A stretch of DNA of 64,000 nucleotides from Craterostigma plantagineum (taxonomy: Eukaryota > Streptophyta > Magnoliopsida > Lamiales > Linderniaceae), in NCBI GenBank assembly GCA_027422505.1, contig JAPQWV010000001.1:372001-436000 (forward strand), written 5' to 3'. Each line of letters begins with the position of its first letter. Position 1 is the first letter of the stretch. Under the pieces are notes generated by a model, which was not told the DNA's origin, ran no database searches, and saw only the letters and a list, made by a program, of their open reading frames with translations. A program made the translations under genes and the position numbers. Shown here piece after piece: positions 21,696 through 34,894 of the stretch.

Positions 21696-22541
21696 ATGGC
21701 TTCAAGAATCTCACGGAGGCTTTCTCTTCATGTCGTCAGTAGGTCTCTCTCCGCGACACCCTCTGCTTTTGCAACCCAGCAAAGATCAGATCGTTTCTCA
21801 AATTCCAACTCCTCTGAGAAATATTCAGTTTCGAATTCCATTTTTCTCAGATCTGGCACCCAAAATCAAGGCAGTGGACAGAGATATGCCGATAAATACC
21901 TTCGGAATCGCAAAATCAGTGACGAGTTAGCTGGTCGAAGTCGATTTACGGTCAATGGGTGCAGCAATTTTAGCCCCAATTTACTCTCAAGCCCTATAGA
22001 TATTCAGATCCCTTGCTACCCGACGTGCTCAAAGGTGAGGTTTTTATCAACCCAAAGCTCAGACAATGAGAACCTTAGCGAGTATCCCAGCAAAACCCCA
22101 GAATTCAAGCACCAAGAAATCACAGGGCCAACCGTGGAGCGAGATCTGTCAGCGCTGGCCAATGAGACGAGGCAAGTCCTTGAGACTATGATGAAGACTA
22201 TCTATAGCTTGAGCAAGGTTCTAGCAGGTTTGGGACTCGTCCATCTAGGTTTGGGAGCTTGGATATCTTACAGCATGGGCGATTCGATCATCCCCGAGGT
22301 GTCGATTCAGAGCTTCCTCGGCTTTGGATTGCCCTTCTCAATGGCGTTCATGTTGAGGAGGTCACTGAAGCCCATGTACTTCTTCAAGAAGATGGAGGAA
22401 CAAGGGAGGCTTCAGATTCTGACCCTTATGCTTCAGGTTTCCAAGAATTTGAACACGTTTTTCGTTCGTGTTCGTGGGGTTTCTTATTTGTGCATCGCTG
22501 GTGGAGCTGTTGGCCTTGTTCTAGTTGTGTTGAATAGGTAG
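21696..22541 (+). CDS. Mitochondrial-type membrane protein of unknown function
   Basis: A single-exon frame of 281 residues. The N-terminus ([20 protein letters not shown]) is rich in Arg/Ser/Leu and lacks acids, like a mitochondrial presequence. After a polar middle part, the C-terminal 120 residues carry three hydrophobic segments: [20 protein letters not shown], a segment around [15 protein letters not shown], and [19 protein letters not shown] charged helix sits between them ([20 protein letters not shown]). I recognise it only as a conserved plant protein with no assigned role. It lies just downstream of the X8 gene. No frame defects are visible. Confidence 0.75.
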   Translation: MASRISRRLSLHVVSRSLSATPSAFATQQRSDRFSNSNSSEKYSVSNSIFLRSGTQNQGSGQRYADKYLRNRKISDELAGRSRFTVNGCSNFSPNLLSSPIDIQIPCYPTCSKVRFLSTQSSDNENLSEYPSKTPEFKHQEITGPTVERDLSALANETRQVLETMMKTIYSLSKVLAGLGLVHLGLGAWISYSMGDSIIPEVSIQSFLGFGLPFSMAFMLRRSLKPMYFFKKMEEQGRLQILTLMLQVSKNLNTFFVRVRGVSYLCIAGGAVGLVLVVLNR

Positions 22542-23088
22542 ACTTGTAGTGGCCAAGTTCTTGATTTTTTTTGCCTTTCGATTTCATGAACTACTACTAA
22601 CAATAAGAGAACGAGTTTTGATTCATTCATTTGTGATCGTATAAGCCGAAAATCGAAGAAGAAACACACATGATGTTAGATCATAACCGAAGTTTGACAA
22701 TTGAGTGAGGTATCTTGATTTGGTGAAATGGAAAGCAACCCCAATCTTTAACTCATATATATGAAAAAGCCCAAAAAACATCCAACCAATGAATCAGAAA
22801 GTCTCAAGATAATCCCAAAAGGAGAAACAAGAGAAGTATCAATGTATTGTCTGCAAACTTTAACTGTTCTTGGGCACCGAGAGAACGTAATTATTGATTA
22901 GACGTTAACTACGTAGCTATTATCATTAGTCAATACCATCAACGATGAGAAAACTGGGAAACAGAGGGTTCAGATTCCATTGATAACGGAAGGAAGGACA
23001 CAAACAAGATGAGAGAACGATTCAAATGTGAAAAACGACACAGAATATACAATGGCACACATCAATCCAAACCCTAAACACGACAAAC
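22542..23088. other. Converging 3' flanks
   Basis: Contains the 3' UTRs of the plus-strand membrane-protein gene and the minus-strand H3 gene. No ORF or structured RNA was supported. Confidence 0.5.
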
Positions 23089-23511
<423 letters not shown>

Positions 23512-23570
23512 TCAATCGCTAGATTGACGTTGATGTGATTTGAGGGTGGAAATTGGGATGCGTTCATTTC

Positions 23571-23579
23571 ATTTATAAA
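23571..23579 (-). promoter_or_regulatory. TATA box of the H3 gene
   Basis: On the minus strand this is TTTATAAAT, 72 bp upstream of the H3 ATG, a normal plant TATA position given a short leader. Confidence 0.7.
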
Positions 23580-23652
23580 GGGATGTTCCGAGAGCGGGAA
23601 AGCTTCGGTGCTGAAAGTTTTCCGATGGACGGTTGGGATTTAGTCTGATGTC

Positions 23653-23660
23653 GATCCGCG
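23653..23660 (-). promoter_or_regulatory. Histone octamer motif CGCGGATC
   Basis: The plus strand reads GATCCGCG. CGCGGATC is the classic plant histone promoter octamer that directs S-phase expression, and its place upstream of the TATA box is typical. Confidence 0.75.
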
Positions 23661-23916
23661 TATCTGTTAATCTTCCAATGACATCTCGCCACGTGGAAAA
23701 GAAAAAAGTTGAAAAACACACGAATGGCTAACGATCCACGTGGCGTCAAGCCACGACATCAGCCCAAACATCTCTTTGCTGAAGGACCAAAGACTTACAA
23801 CGTAAGCACACTCCTAGAAAAATACCCCACGATGGCAATTCGTAGATATCATCAAGTAAAAGGCCATTTTATTAGCGGAACTAATGGAATTATAAAAAAG
23901 ACGAAGCTTTTTAACG

Positions 23917-23961
23917 TTTTGGCGCCTCGTTTCCTTTTCCCGGCAGTAGCAAATTTCCCGC
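23917..23961 (+). promoter_or_regulatory. Two E2F-like sites between H3 and the cohesin gene
   Basis: TTTTGGCGCC at 23917-23926 and TTTCCCGC at 23954-23961 match the E2F consensus TTTSSCGC. They lie about 205-250 bp upstream of the cohesin ATG and about 420-460 bp from the H3 ATG. They could time either gene to G1/S, but no binding is shown. Confidence 0.6.
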
Positions 23962-24165
23962 TATACCCCTCAAAAGGTTCTCGACATTAATTCTCACACT
24001 CTCACACGTCAATCGAAGCATATACATACAATACACACTCCACCCCTCACCGATAGACATTTCCGTTACTGAAAAATCGCACACGCAAACGCGGGCACAT
24101 AAGACTACCGTAGACAAGATAAAAAAGACGAATAAGGTGTTGTTAATTTGCTGTAATAGGTGAAG

Positions 24166-27100
24166 ATGTTTTATTCACATACGTTCTTGGCAAGAAAAGG
24201 CCCGTTAGGGACTGTTTGGTGCGCGGCTCATTTGCATCATAGGTTGAAGAAGTCCCAATACACCTCTACGGATATACCCTCCACCGTCGGTACGTTGCTG
24301 CATTTGTTTTTCCTTTTTTTTTGGTTATTTCTTTGTAAAGATTTATTTTTTACGAGATTTATTAGGATGCTAGAGGAGGGTTTTGCGGGGGGTGGTTTAG
24401 GTTCGTGGGTATTGACAAGTTTGTAAATTGACAAGGTTGTAAATGGAGTTTCGTTTTTTGATCTTTTATCTGGTGTGTAGGACCTACCCTGTTATGAAAA
24501 GTTTCGATTTTTAATTGTTTCTATGCTATTTAAGAACATTGGGGTCCCCTCTTATTGCTGAATTTTGGATTTGTTGGTTTCGTTTTGTGGGTATTCTTTT
24601 CTGGGAAATGTGATTGAGTTTCTGCTTGGTATGGTTTATGGGCTATTTTTAGTCATTGATTTTACTTTGAGTTAGGATGCCTAGCTATGTATTCAAAGGT
24701 TATGCTTTTACCATTTGAAATGCACTTGTTGATTTTCAGTTAACAAAATTTGTTGGTTTTACCCGATTGGTCACATGACACATGTCTTACGTGTTGTTTT
24801 GAATGAAATGTATGTATAACTGCTGCAGGGCTTAGAGTTCATTTTCTTCCGTGCTAGTTATTGTACTAGATTTATTAAGATGCAAGGGTAGGGTTTTTGC
24901 TGGTGATTAGATTAGTTCGTTGGTATTGAGAAGATCGTAAATGAATTTCGTTTTTGATCTTCTATTTGGTGTGTAAGACCGACCCTGTTATGAAATTTTA
25001 AAGAAAGTTTTGATTTTTAATCGTTTATTTGCTATTTAAGTATTTTTGGAGTACCCTTTTATGTCCGAAAATGTGGATTTCTTGGTTTGTTCCTTCTTTC
25101 TTGGGGGCTTTGTTTGTTCTTGAAATTTGTTTGACGGCTTAGTGAAGTTTAGGCGCCATCACTAATTAGAGTTGATTTTCCATTGACTTAGGACGCGTCG
25201 AAATGTGTTTGACTGCTTAGTAACGGTTTATGCGCTATTACTTGTTAGAATTGATTTTACTTTGAGTTGGGATGCTTAGTTGTTGTCCGAAGATTACGTA
25301 TTTACCATGTAAACTGCACTTCAGAAATTCGTAATTGACCCGATTGGTCATGCGTTATTACATACCGTTTTGGTGTTTGTGACTGCTGTAATGGCAAGAT
25401 CTGATCCTCGTCTTAAAACCTAATTTTCAGAAAGAATAATGAATCCCGAGGTTCCAATTGCTCTGAGAATCTCGGGTTTCCTACTGCTTGGAGTCGTCAG
25501 AATCTACGCGAAGAAAGTTGAATATCTTTGCGAAGATTGCAAAGGTGTGAGCGCTTTGCTGAACAGAGCAGTCATCGCTTCAAAGAACATCGACCTCCCC
25601 GAGGGCGCAACCAACGCGCCCTTCCATTCGGTCACGCTTCCGAAGCGCTTCGAGCTCGACGCGTTAGAATTGGATGACTCTTACACGCATTGGTAATAAT
25701 TTGGTTAAACTAGTTACATTTTCCTCTATTCATTACACGCGCTGTTAATTCAACTTTTCATGTTTATAGGGGCGAGGACGCGCATACGAAGAGCCAGGAC
25801 GAAATCACATTGCCAGGTAGTAATATAAGTTTGTGCGATATTTTTGTACATCTAAAAATTTACCTTTTTCCACGCGTTTGTACCACAGAGCAAATCCCCA
25901 GCAGCCAAGATCCCTTTATACTAATTACACTGGACGAGGATAACATGGATTCATCGGCAAATGAAGAGTACGAAATTTTCTAGAGTCCATTTTTTAGCTA
26001 TGTTGTCTCCTCTTTGGTTGTTTTCTTGACCCTTTTTTCCTTTCAGCATTCCTCCTCTTCTCGAAGCGGGGCCCGGCGCTGGTCAAGATTATTACGCCTC
26101 TCCCAATGCTCGATTGACAGCTGGCGAAGGGGCCATGGGTTACAGCACGCCTCGAAATCAACCCAGTTTCGAAATAATGCGCGATGCAAGAAAAGGGTTC
26201 GGTTTCAGCGCTTCCCCGATACTGCCCGACCGTGCTGAGCCTGATAAGTTTCTAGAAGATCAGATTATCAGAGATAGGAACACTCCTACTCCAATAAGAG
26301 AATCTTCTCTCCCCTCAGGCCCATCATCGCCGCCCGACGCCCACTTCGAACGCCAGGACTCAGAGGGGAATTTCGATTTTTCGGCGCATTTCTGTGAGTG
26401 CGCTTTTGCGTAACGGTTTTATCTCGCTTGCCGTTTAATGCGCTTGGCTTAAACCCTAGTTTGCATTCGCGTTTTTAACAGCTCATGAATCGCCTGAATT
26501 GGAAATTCAAGAATCGCCAGTTGCTGCTGCTCCTCCTCGGGAAATTAAGAAGAGGAAAAGGAAGGACGAGCTCTTTGATCGGGCTACTATATTGAGTAAC
26601 AGGTATGTTTTTTTTTTATGTATAATATTACATTTGTTATGTTTTTCTTTCCTATAATTATGAGTTACGGTGATATTAGGCGTGTGACGAGAGCATTGGA
26701 GGACACTACAGATATACGTAGGAAGAAAAGGGGGAGGGATGTGTCCTTTTTGGACATACTTAGGGTCGGAAAAAGGCTTAGAAAGGACGATATTTTCGTC
26801 GAGCCTTTCATTACTGGTAAGTTCTCAGTTCATACAAAGGCTTACACATACGAATCGCTAAAAACCTATGTTTACTTAATGCTTCCTTGTCTTGCAGGGC
26901 TATGTCCTGACTTGCTAGACATGCATAAAGAAGACTTTGTCGCTTCAAAACCTCATCTTTCTGCCATAGACGGGACAGAGGAAGTTCCTTTAGCTGATGA
27001 TGATGATGGCGATGAGATGGACATTGAAGTACTTCGTAATAATAACGACAATCATCGTTCGCCTTCGCCCGAGGGATTTATTCCATCTTCTGTGCCTTCT

Positions 27101-28081
27101 CCTAGTGGGAAAAGCTTACACACTCCCGAAAATACCAACTTTGGCCTGCGATCAGAACGTCTCGATACTACTGAAGCAGATACAGCGTTGCCCACTGAAG
27201 ATACGAATTCGTCCATTGGTGCTTTTGATATGGAAATGAGAACGCCCGACTCATTTCGTCGAACAGATTTTGAGTTTGAGCCCGCGACACTTTCAGACGT
27301 TCCTGAACTTCCGCCCAATTCTCCTGGAGTATGTTTTTTTTATTTTTCGAAGTATTTTGATATTTTCGATTTTGATATCTTATGGGCATTATTTGAATTG
27401 CTGCTTGCTTTTATTTATTTTTTCACTTCTGGTAATAGGAGCTGCGTTTCCTCGACCAAGAATTCAATTTTGCACCAGGTAAAATTTTTTAATATTAAAA
27501 ATTTTCTTTTATCGTTTCTTCCTTTCTGGTAATTGATGTCCAATTTAGACTGACGAAATCGTAACCGTTCCTCAAATAGGGACGCCTGAAATTAACAACT
27601 CGAACGTGCAAGAAAGTCCCGAATTTGGAACTTTGTCTGCACGAACGAGGTAAGATTCTTATCTTACTACATTGTCTTCACGAGATAAAAAAAGATAGAA
27701 TCTTTCGACGAAATATTGCATGTCTCTATCGCAGGGCTGTGGCCCACTACTTGAAAAGGCAATCCCTGTCAACGCCACCACTTCAGAGAAGTCGAACGAT
27801 TCGCCCGGCGATCTCAGCTTGGGCAAAATCCTCGAGGGAAAGTCTAGGAAGATCAGCGCTCGAATGTTTGCTGAGACTTTGGTCAGTTTATACATTCAGA
27901 AAAACTGTAAAGCTCCCATCTTTTTCGTTCTGTAAAGCTTTGTAGTTCATATGAGTTTTCGATATTGTTTTTCCAGGTATTGAAGAACTCCGGGCTTATA
28001 GATCTGAATCAAGACAAGCCGTACGATGATATTACATTGAAGGTTACTTCGAAGCTTTCCAAGGTGGAATTATCTGCCTGA
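24166..28081 (+). CDS. SYN3: Cohesin alpha-kleisin, SYN3/RAD21-like
   Basis: The kleisin closes the cohesin ring on sister chromatids. The MFYSHTFLARKGPLGTVWCA N-terminus is the SMC3-binding Rad21/Rec8 domain. I chose the ATG at 24166 over the one at 24160 because it starts at the family-wide MFYSH. Exons continue from 25431 (NPEVPIALRISGFLL), through an acidic, Ser/Pro-rich middle with basic KKRKRKDE and RRKKRGRDV blocks. They end with the winged-helix domain (GDLSLGKILEGKSRKISARM ... TLVLKNSGLIDLNQDKPYDD). Length and motifs fit Arabidopsis SYN3 best. Most splice junctions join in frame. The exception is near the end: the exon 27439-27478 joins 27549-27649 out of frame, and within exon 27735-27882 the frame must shift again. 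These breaks offset each other, but a stop lies between. Confidence 0.88.
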
Positions 28082-28822
28082 TCTAATCTGAGATTGCCCG
28101 CCCGCCTTTGTAAATGGATTAGCAACTGTTGCTTGTATTTAACGTATCTTTTGAGCTCATATTTAACGTTGTCTTAACTTTTCTTTTTTCTGAATTAGTG
28201 GTAGGTTATGTTATTGGTTGAGTTATTGTATCATATTTTTGAACAGTGGTCCATTGTTGACCCATACTGCCCTTGAATGTATTTCTTGATTGTAAATGAT
28301 TTTGTTCATGGCACAATGTACGTCGTCGGTGTTAAGATTCATGCAAGTCTGAAAAACAGACCGAAATAGATTATATTTGGAAATATGGGACTCAAAGTGC
28401 TCATTGTTGATTTGAGCGGTCAATTCGTAATAAAGTCAAAGTTGCGGGTACAAAGATGTAATTTGGCCTTTTCTGCAGCTTCTGTTGTACAGTGCGAAAT
28501 CTTCTTTGAAAGAGTTTCAATTTCAGAATAAAGGAAAATAAATTAAAAAGAAGTCTTGGGCTCTAACCCTAATTAAATTTCTAACTCCGAATTAATTTAA
28601 TTCACTTCCTTGACAACTCACGCAAAAGTGCGGGCTCGATAGCTGATTATTGTTACACTGATTTGAGGCATCAATCGTGCTTGATTCGGCGTGGATTCTT
28701 TTAACCTCAACCTTGTGGGTTATTAGTAGGATTGTCGGGGTGGGGGAGTTTATGTGAGGGTGTTTTGGAGTCATCACTAGCTGGGATTAATCGTGGATTC
28801 TACTGATCGGTGTAAGTTGGCC
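28082..28822. other. Intergenic region upstream of the EML gene
   Basis: A/T-rich DNA with the 3' UTR of the cohesin gene and the promoter and leader of the next gene. No other element was supported. Confidence 0.5.
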
Positions 28823-31800
28823 ATGGACGTCGATTACGATAGCAGTGGTGAGATTTATTCTCAGTTGCTCAGCTTTTTTTGGTTCTTTTTTCTTTTCTTT
28901 CAAATGATTGATGTTGGAATTTTTCTATGCGTGGGTTAGGCTTTATCTGTTGAATGTGATTTAGGGTATGTGGAGTTACGTCCATTGTTTGGTTGATGGG
29001 TTTTTGCTGCTGCTGATCTTTTGTGCTTGCGCATTGAGTTTTTTTTTTGGGTGCTATAATTCTCGAAGTATGCCTATTTCTGTAATTGTGGGAGCTCAAG
29101 CCAAGAATTACTGATGATAAATGGAAAGGGACCATCTTTGGCACTATTGCTTTGTCTTGGTTTATCATGTTCTGGTTCAACATCTAATCTGGTTTAAGGT
29201 GCATAGTTCCATCATAATATATATTTATGATGGCCCTATAAAGAGATTATGAACAGAAGCAATTATCATAGGGTGTGATGCTTATGCATTGTGGATAAGT
29301 CTTCAGAAATATCCATCATCTAGCCATTCTGGTGCTAAACCAATATTGATCAAATCAAATCCTTTGTGCCATGCAATAAGACGTTTTTGGCTCGAAAAAG
29401 CGGGGTTGGCTCTATTCAAATTTTCCCTTCATTACTTTATATGTTGTACGTGTAGTGGGTTGTTAGTTGCCACTTGTCTCGCCAATTGAAGTCTTGTAGG
29501 CTAAATGATTTCGGCGCCCTTCCTTCATAAGGAATGAGGACGTGTATTTATGCAAGAATTATCATTAATTTGTAGAAGTTACCGTTGATTATTTAAGTTT
29601 GAATGCGGTTTGAGGTAACAATGCAGTGTATTTTGTTTATGGTGGTATTTTTTTCCGGAAATTATTTTGCGATCGCGTAAATGCACCAATAACTTTGTCC
29701 TTTCCGACAAAGTTATAGGTGAGCAACATACACAACTGATTCCCCTAACGCAGTATAAACTACTCGATATACTAGTTTGTGATCGACTTGGTTAGTTATC
29801 TATCGAATAATCAATGGCTAGTTTTTTGAGAAACAAAATTTTCTTGAAATGGAGTATGTGTAGATACAATCTTTTTCAATTGTTGCAAATTTAGGGTTTT
29901 TCTTTTACCGTAACAATTATTCTCGATCTGTTTTCTAATTTCCTTTTCTACAGGCACCGACGATGATTTACCTCCGCCACTTCAGAACAGAATGTTAAGA
30001 GGCCGCTTTCCTGGTACTCGGCGGCCCGTTGGCATGGGTTCCTTTGCATATCCGAAAGTTCATGAAGAGAGTGATATGGAAGGCGAGATCCATCAACTCG
30101 GGAAAGAAGCGTATTTTTCAGTTCTGAGAGCCTTTAAAGCGCAAGCTGATGCCCTTTCCTGGGTAAGGGTTGCTTATCATACTCCTAAATTTGATTAGGA
30201 AATGTTACTTTGATTAGATTCAAATTCCTGTCGATAATTTTAATTTCATCAGGATAAAGAAGGCTTGATCACTGAGCTCAGGAAGGAGTTACAACTATCA
30301 AATGAGGAGCACAGCGAACTTCTCAGGAGGGCTAATGGTGATGAAACCATTAGAAGAATAAGGTTTCGTATTGTAAATATTAGTTGCTGAAAATTCACGC
30401 CAATTAATTTACGAGATTGGGAATTTTGTTAGGGAGTGGAGGAAATCAAGTGGGCTTCTTCAGAGTGGAGTGCGTAGTGCCGCCCAAACAGTCCGTGATC
30501 CTGTGCCTAGTCCATCTGTTTCAGCTTCTCGTAAGAAATCGAAGAAGAATTCGCCTTTGCCTTCTCAGTCATTTGCTGGCCCATCTCCTTCTTTCGGCCA
30601 ACAAACGATGGTTGCTGCAAACCAGCCTCCCTCTTCATCAGCAAAGCGTGGACCCATGATGGGTCCAAAAGGCAAAAAGCATAAACCTGTTAGTCAAAAT
30701 ACTCATGATTAAGTTTAAACCAAGAGTTTTTGCTCTGTTTGTTTTTCTTATAGACTTACTTCGCCTTTCAGATACCGCCAGGCGCACCTTCCCTTCATCC
30801 TGGCTCAGCTGGAAAAGGTCAACATGGTAACCGTTTATCTTCTGGGGCTCAAACAAATGGACCATCTCACGGTGCTTTTGATCCCTTAGTCGGAAGGAAA
30901 GTTAGGACGAGATGGCCTGAAGACAATAACTTTTATGAAGCTTTGATAGCTGATTATAAACCAGATGAGGTAATTGGTAGCTTATGGAGTTATGGGCTTT
31001 CACAAGCTCCTTTTGTTAAGCTGGTGCTGTATGTTTTTTTCCAGGGTCGGCATGCTCTTGTTTACGACATGGGCACCGAAAATGAAACGTGGGAATGGGT
31101 CAATCTTTCTGAGGTAAATCTTTCGAATTATGGATTTTGCTTTGTCATTCAACTTCCAGTGCAAGACGATCTGTTTGAAATATCATATGGCTACTAAAAT
31201 CACTTTGTACTTTGAATGATTAGTTAGTTCACATGCTAAACGTACTAAGATTAAATACGGTTCATAAAACTTACGTATATGTTGATGAGAAACAACTTAG
31301 TGATTGCATTGCATTCAATAGCTTCCTTTTTTTCCCTGTAGATTTCTCCCAATGATATAAAATGGGACGGTGAAGACCATGGAGGTCATGGTGGGCCTGG
31401 CCATGGACTAAATGGACCTTTCGGTAGAGATAATGTTGGAAAGGGAAGAGGGATCACGAAAAGCCAGCCGAGAAGCAACATTCCACCATTGAAGAACGGC
31501 CTTGCAAAGAAGGGACATCGTGATATTAAGCTGCTTAACACAGATACCGTTATTAGTGAGGTGGAACGTTTATACATAGTAAAAACTAAAATAGATCGAT
31601 AGTTCACTATCTTCATGAATTGACCCGACCCCTCGACTTCTTCAGGTAAAGCGAGTTTTTAGCGCGAGTCATCCCGACCCTGCTGAAATGGAGAAGGCAA
31701 AGAGAGTCGTTAAGGTTGTCAACACTTTCCGATTTCACAACAAACACATTCTAGCTTGCAGCTCATCGCTATTTTATGCTTATGCCTTGATTCTCAATCG

Positions 31801-32075
31801 CAGGAGCATGAAATGGCGCTCGTCGATGCCATCTCAAGGCTCGGAGATCTGTGCAATGGTGAAGAAAGTGGTATGCTTTCTTTCTCCTTCGTTTTCGTAC
31901 GCTGATTGAACATCAAATTGCACCGACTTGTTCGCATTTAGACATGTATTTTTTGGTTCTACTCATGCTTTATGTTCAGACACTTTTTTCATACTTGTAA
32001 AATTTCTGGTAATCCTCCTTGGCAGATGAGGACCGTCGCTTCTTCTTGCATGGCAAAACAAAGGATAGGCAATAA
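28823..32075 (+). CDS. EML: EMSY-LIKE (EML) protein with ENT and Agenet/Tudor-like domains
   Basis: A chromatin-associated protein. Arabidopsis EML proteins act in defence and seed development and read histone marks. Exon 1 (28823-28847) encodes [10 protein letters not shown] 1.1-kb intron follows, then exons from 29954. An ENT domain ([20 protein letters not shown] ... [13 protein letters not shown]) is followed by a Ser/Pro/Lys-rich linker. The Agenet/Tudor segment reads [20 protein letters not shown], then [19 protein letters not shown] and SPNDIKW. The C-terminal helix is [20 protein letters not shown] and onward to a SDEDRRF tail. All junctions I checked join in frame, and the gene looks intact. 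Confidence 0.92.
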
Positions 32076-32276
32076 CAGAGGAAGAATATGTATATGTTAT
32101 GATCTGTGGATGTATGTATGAGTATGAGTTCAAATTACTGCAAAAAGCTGTAGTGAAATGCATAGTTTAGTTGGAGATCCAATTTTGATGTAGTAAGTTG
32201 ATTTCTCTTGGATAGTTTTGAATTTGGGATAGCCCAATAGAAGAAGTTCAGTCCACTTGGCACCAACCATATAAAA

Positions 32277-32963
32277 TAGGGGTGAGCAAAACCACCGGAT
32301 CGGAATATCCGGATTTTCGGATATCTAAAAATGGTATCCGTATCCGCTCCGATTTTAATTGGATATCCGAAAATCGGATATCCGGTTTGTTCGGATATTT
32401 ATATCGGATATCCGCATCCGGTTTTTAAATTTATTTTTCTTATATTTTTTTTTGTTTTCTTTTCAAAATCATATTTTTTTATTTCTTGTCACAATAAAAA
32501 TATATTTTTTTAATATAAGAATTTCTACACATAGTAATTCACACAATATGTGAATTTATGGTTCAAATAAATAATAAACACATCATCACAAATTCACATT
32601 AATTTTTTAACTTGCATCTCGATGTTTTTATGTTTTTTTTTTATCTCAATTCTCTAACAAAGTTTTTGCAATAATAAAATAATATAAATTTGAATATTCT
32701 ACTTAGATTAATTTTTTTTCCTTTTTGGCCCTTCATTTTTCCTTTTGGACTATCTTTTTTAATTTTTTTTTTTAAAATGTAAAACTGGATACCGGATATC
32801 CGGATTTTAGACAAACAACTATCCGTATCCGATCCGGTTTATTTTAAAATAAATCGGATCGGATATCAGATCCGGTTTTTAAAATCGGATATCCGTTTTT
32901 CCGGGTTTTGAAAATCGGATACCGGATCGGAATCCGGTTTTCGGATATTTTTGCTCACCCCTA
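32277..32963. mobile_element. hAT-type MITE with ATCCGG-rich interior
   Basis: 687 bp with 15-bp perfect terminal inverted repeats (TAGGGGTGAGCAAAA). The 8-bp flanks ATATAAAA (32269-32276) and TTATAAAA (32964-32971) match at seven of eight positions, the size of a hAT target duplication. The interior has many copies of CGGATATCCG-like palindromes near both ends around an A/T-rich core. It has no coding capacity. Confidence 0.8.
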
Positions 32964-33021
32964 TTATAAAACACAATTTAAGCCGATTGAGGTTTTCTTT
33001 TCTAATCTTCTTCCTCCTAAA

Positions 33022-33397
33022 TAGGGCTGTTCATTCGGTTAAAACCGAACCGAAACGAAAATTCGGTTAACCGAATTTTCGGTTCAACAATTTTATAACC
33101 GAAAATCGAACCGAACTTAATCGGTTCGGTTCGGTAAAAACCGAATTTTTTTTTCGGTTTTTCGGTCAAAAAAATAATATAAAAATAATTTTGGGGAAAA
33201 ATAATATTTCGGAATTAATTTATATTATTATTAATTATTAAATATATAAATAGATATTAATTATTTTATTTTATTAATTAATTTATTAAATTGCGAAATT
33301 TTCGGTTTTCTATTTTTAAGAACCGAAAACCGAACCGATACCGAATTTTCGATTTTCGGTTCGGTTATTCGGTTATCCCGATTTTTGAACACCCCTA
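33022..33397. mobile_element. hAT-type MITE with TTCGGTT-rich interior
   Basis: 376 bp. The terminal inverted repeat is TAGGGcTGTTCA / TGAACACCCCTA (one mismatch), with a perfect 8-bp duplication CTCCTAAA at 33014-33021 and 33398-33405. The interior has repeated AACCGAA/TTCGGTT blocks around an A/T core. It sits 58 bp from the previous MITE and has no coding potential. Confidence 0.82.
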
Positions 33398-33553
33398 CTC
33401 CTAAATTCCTAATCTTCACAAAAAAAATCAATGCCGACGCCACCACCCACCCTTCTAGCGTCGGCCGCCGGGGGGTCGTCGGACCTCTGACCCCCACTGG
33501 TTCCGTTGATGAAAAAACACTATTTGCTTGAAATTCTGTCAACTTCTAGTTCA

Positions 33554-34894
33554 ATGGACGGTCTTAACGAGTGCGAGGCGAATTTAGCGGTGTTTGTACA
33601 TCCTTCGAGTGCTGATTCTGTCAACGAAGCTATTTTACGCGAGTTTAGCACTTTACTCTTCACGTAAGCTTCACGGTTTCAGTTAATCGATGCTGGCTAG
33701 TTAGTGCGAATTTAAGGGGAGCTGGTTTTATCATTTATGGGGTTGATGAAACTTGAATGTTTGCGATAGGTATAATGAGACGTTTGGTGGAGTTGTGTTG
33801 GCGTACGATCCAAAGGTTCAGAGAGCGAAGATCGTACCTGGACTGTCTCCCGAGCTTGCGGTGAAGTTGAAAGCTCGTTTGCTGCTATTCAATCCAACCC
33901 CTGATACGGTGCTAGGTAGGTACATATCTATGTTAATGCTAGTGTTCATGGATCTTCTTGGTTATTTCCTGCGTTTCTGATGTGATTGAAAGCTATGAGA
34001 TGAGCTTCTATGTTTTTTCATCCTTGAAAGAGGGAGAGGTCCTTAAGATCACTTCGAATTCGATCCATGCTGTGGTTCTTGGGTTTTCTTCCGTGTTCAT
34101 TGCTGATGAAGACATACGCGAAGAGTTTAAGCATAAATCTGTAAGTGTTGATACATGATGTTGTGTATGTTATAATATTGAGCTGTAAAATTTTTAGCAA
34201 AAATGTGTTTTTGTTCATTTCGCCCTTTGCAGAAACAAGGAAAGGAATACTTTGTCAGCCGACTCCATAAGAAACATAAAATCAAGGTTGGATCTGTTCT
34301 ACGCTTTACTGTAAAGAGGTAACATGTTACTTTGTTTTATTTTGTTTTTGTTGAATACCCTCCAAATGTAGTGTCTGGTTGTGCCATTCATGTATAGAGG
34401 CAAAGAAATTGGAACTGAGTTCAATGGAAATGTTTAATGCACAATATTCTTGGGACTTTGCAGCTTGTTTCGTGCCGTTTAAGATTCAAAGTCTTCTTTT
34501 TATTAATTATAGCATTGCCTTGCGACATAAGTTATCTTCGTATGCATTTTAGCTTTGACGAAGAGTTACTCCACGTAACGGGATCACTCCTTGGTGCCCA
34601 TACTGGATGTGCTCGGTTGTTGGACAAAAATTTGGATAAATGGTCTCAAGCTGATAGGTTTGATTACATAATTTCTCCAATTTCTTTAAAAAAAATTGCA
34701 GGCCCTTTGTTTCTGTGTTTACCATAGTTTGTTTTCTGCAATGATGGTGTAGTTCTTTGAAGAAGAAGAGTGAAGATGAAAAGGCTGAGAGTGATAGAAC
34801 GGTCACAGTGAAGGAAACAACAGCGATTGATAATGATGTGCAAGATATGAAGTCGTCGAAGAAAAAGAGAAAAGCAAAAGCACTTGAAGGTTAA
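33554..34894 (+). CDS. RNA polymerase I subunit RPA43-like (Rpb7/OB-type)
   Basis: Predicted partner of the Pol I stalk, which is equivalent to Rpb7/Rpc25. Exon 1 (33554-33664) has FVHPSSADSVNEAILREFST. The next exons carry ETFGGVVLAYDPKVQR and LKARLLLFNPTPDTVLEGEV. The OB part runs SNSIHAVVLGFSSVFIADED, then FVSRLHKKHKIKVGSVLRFT and HVTGSLLGAHTGCARLLDKN. A Lys-rich tail (SSKKKRKAKALEG) ends the protein. The order of tip domain, then OB fold, then basic tail matches RPA43, including the Arabidopsis gene At1g75670 as I recall it. Junctions join in frame. A neighbouring function is found in this window: NRPB8, shared by all three polymerases, lies at 58 kb. Confidence 0.85.

Noticed and set aside
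32300..32960. Regular short repeats that could suggest a CRISPR-like array
   Set aside because: The repeats are overlapping palindromes without constant-length spacers, and they lie within a TIR-bounded MITE in a plant nuclear genome.
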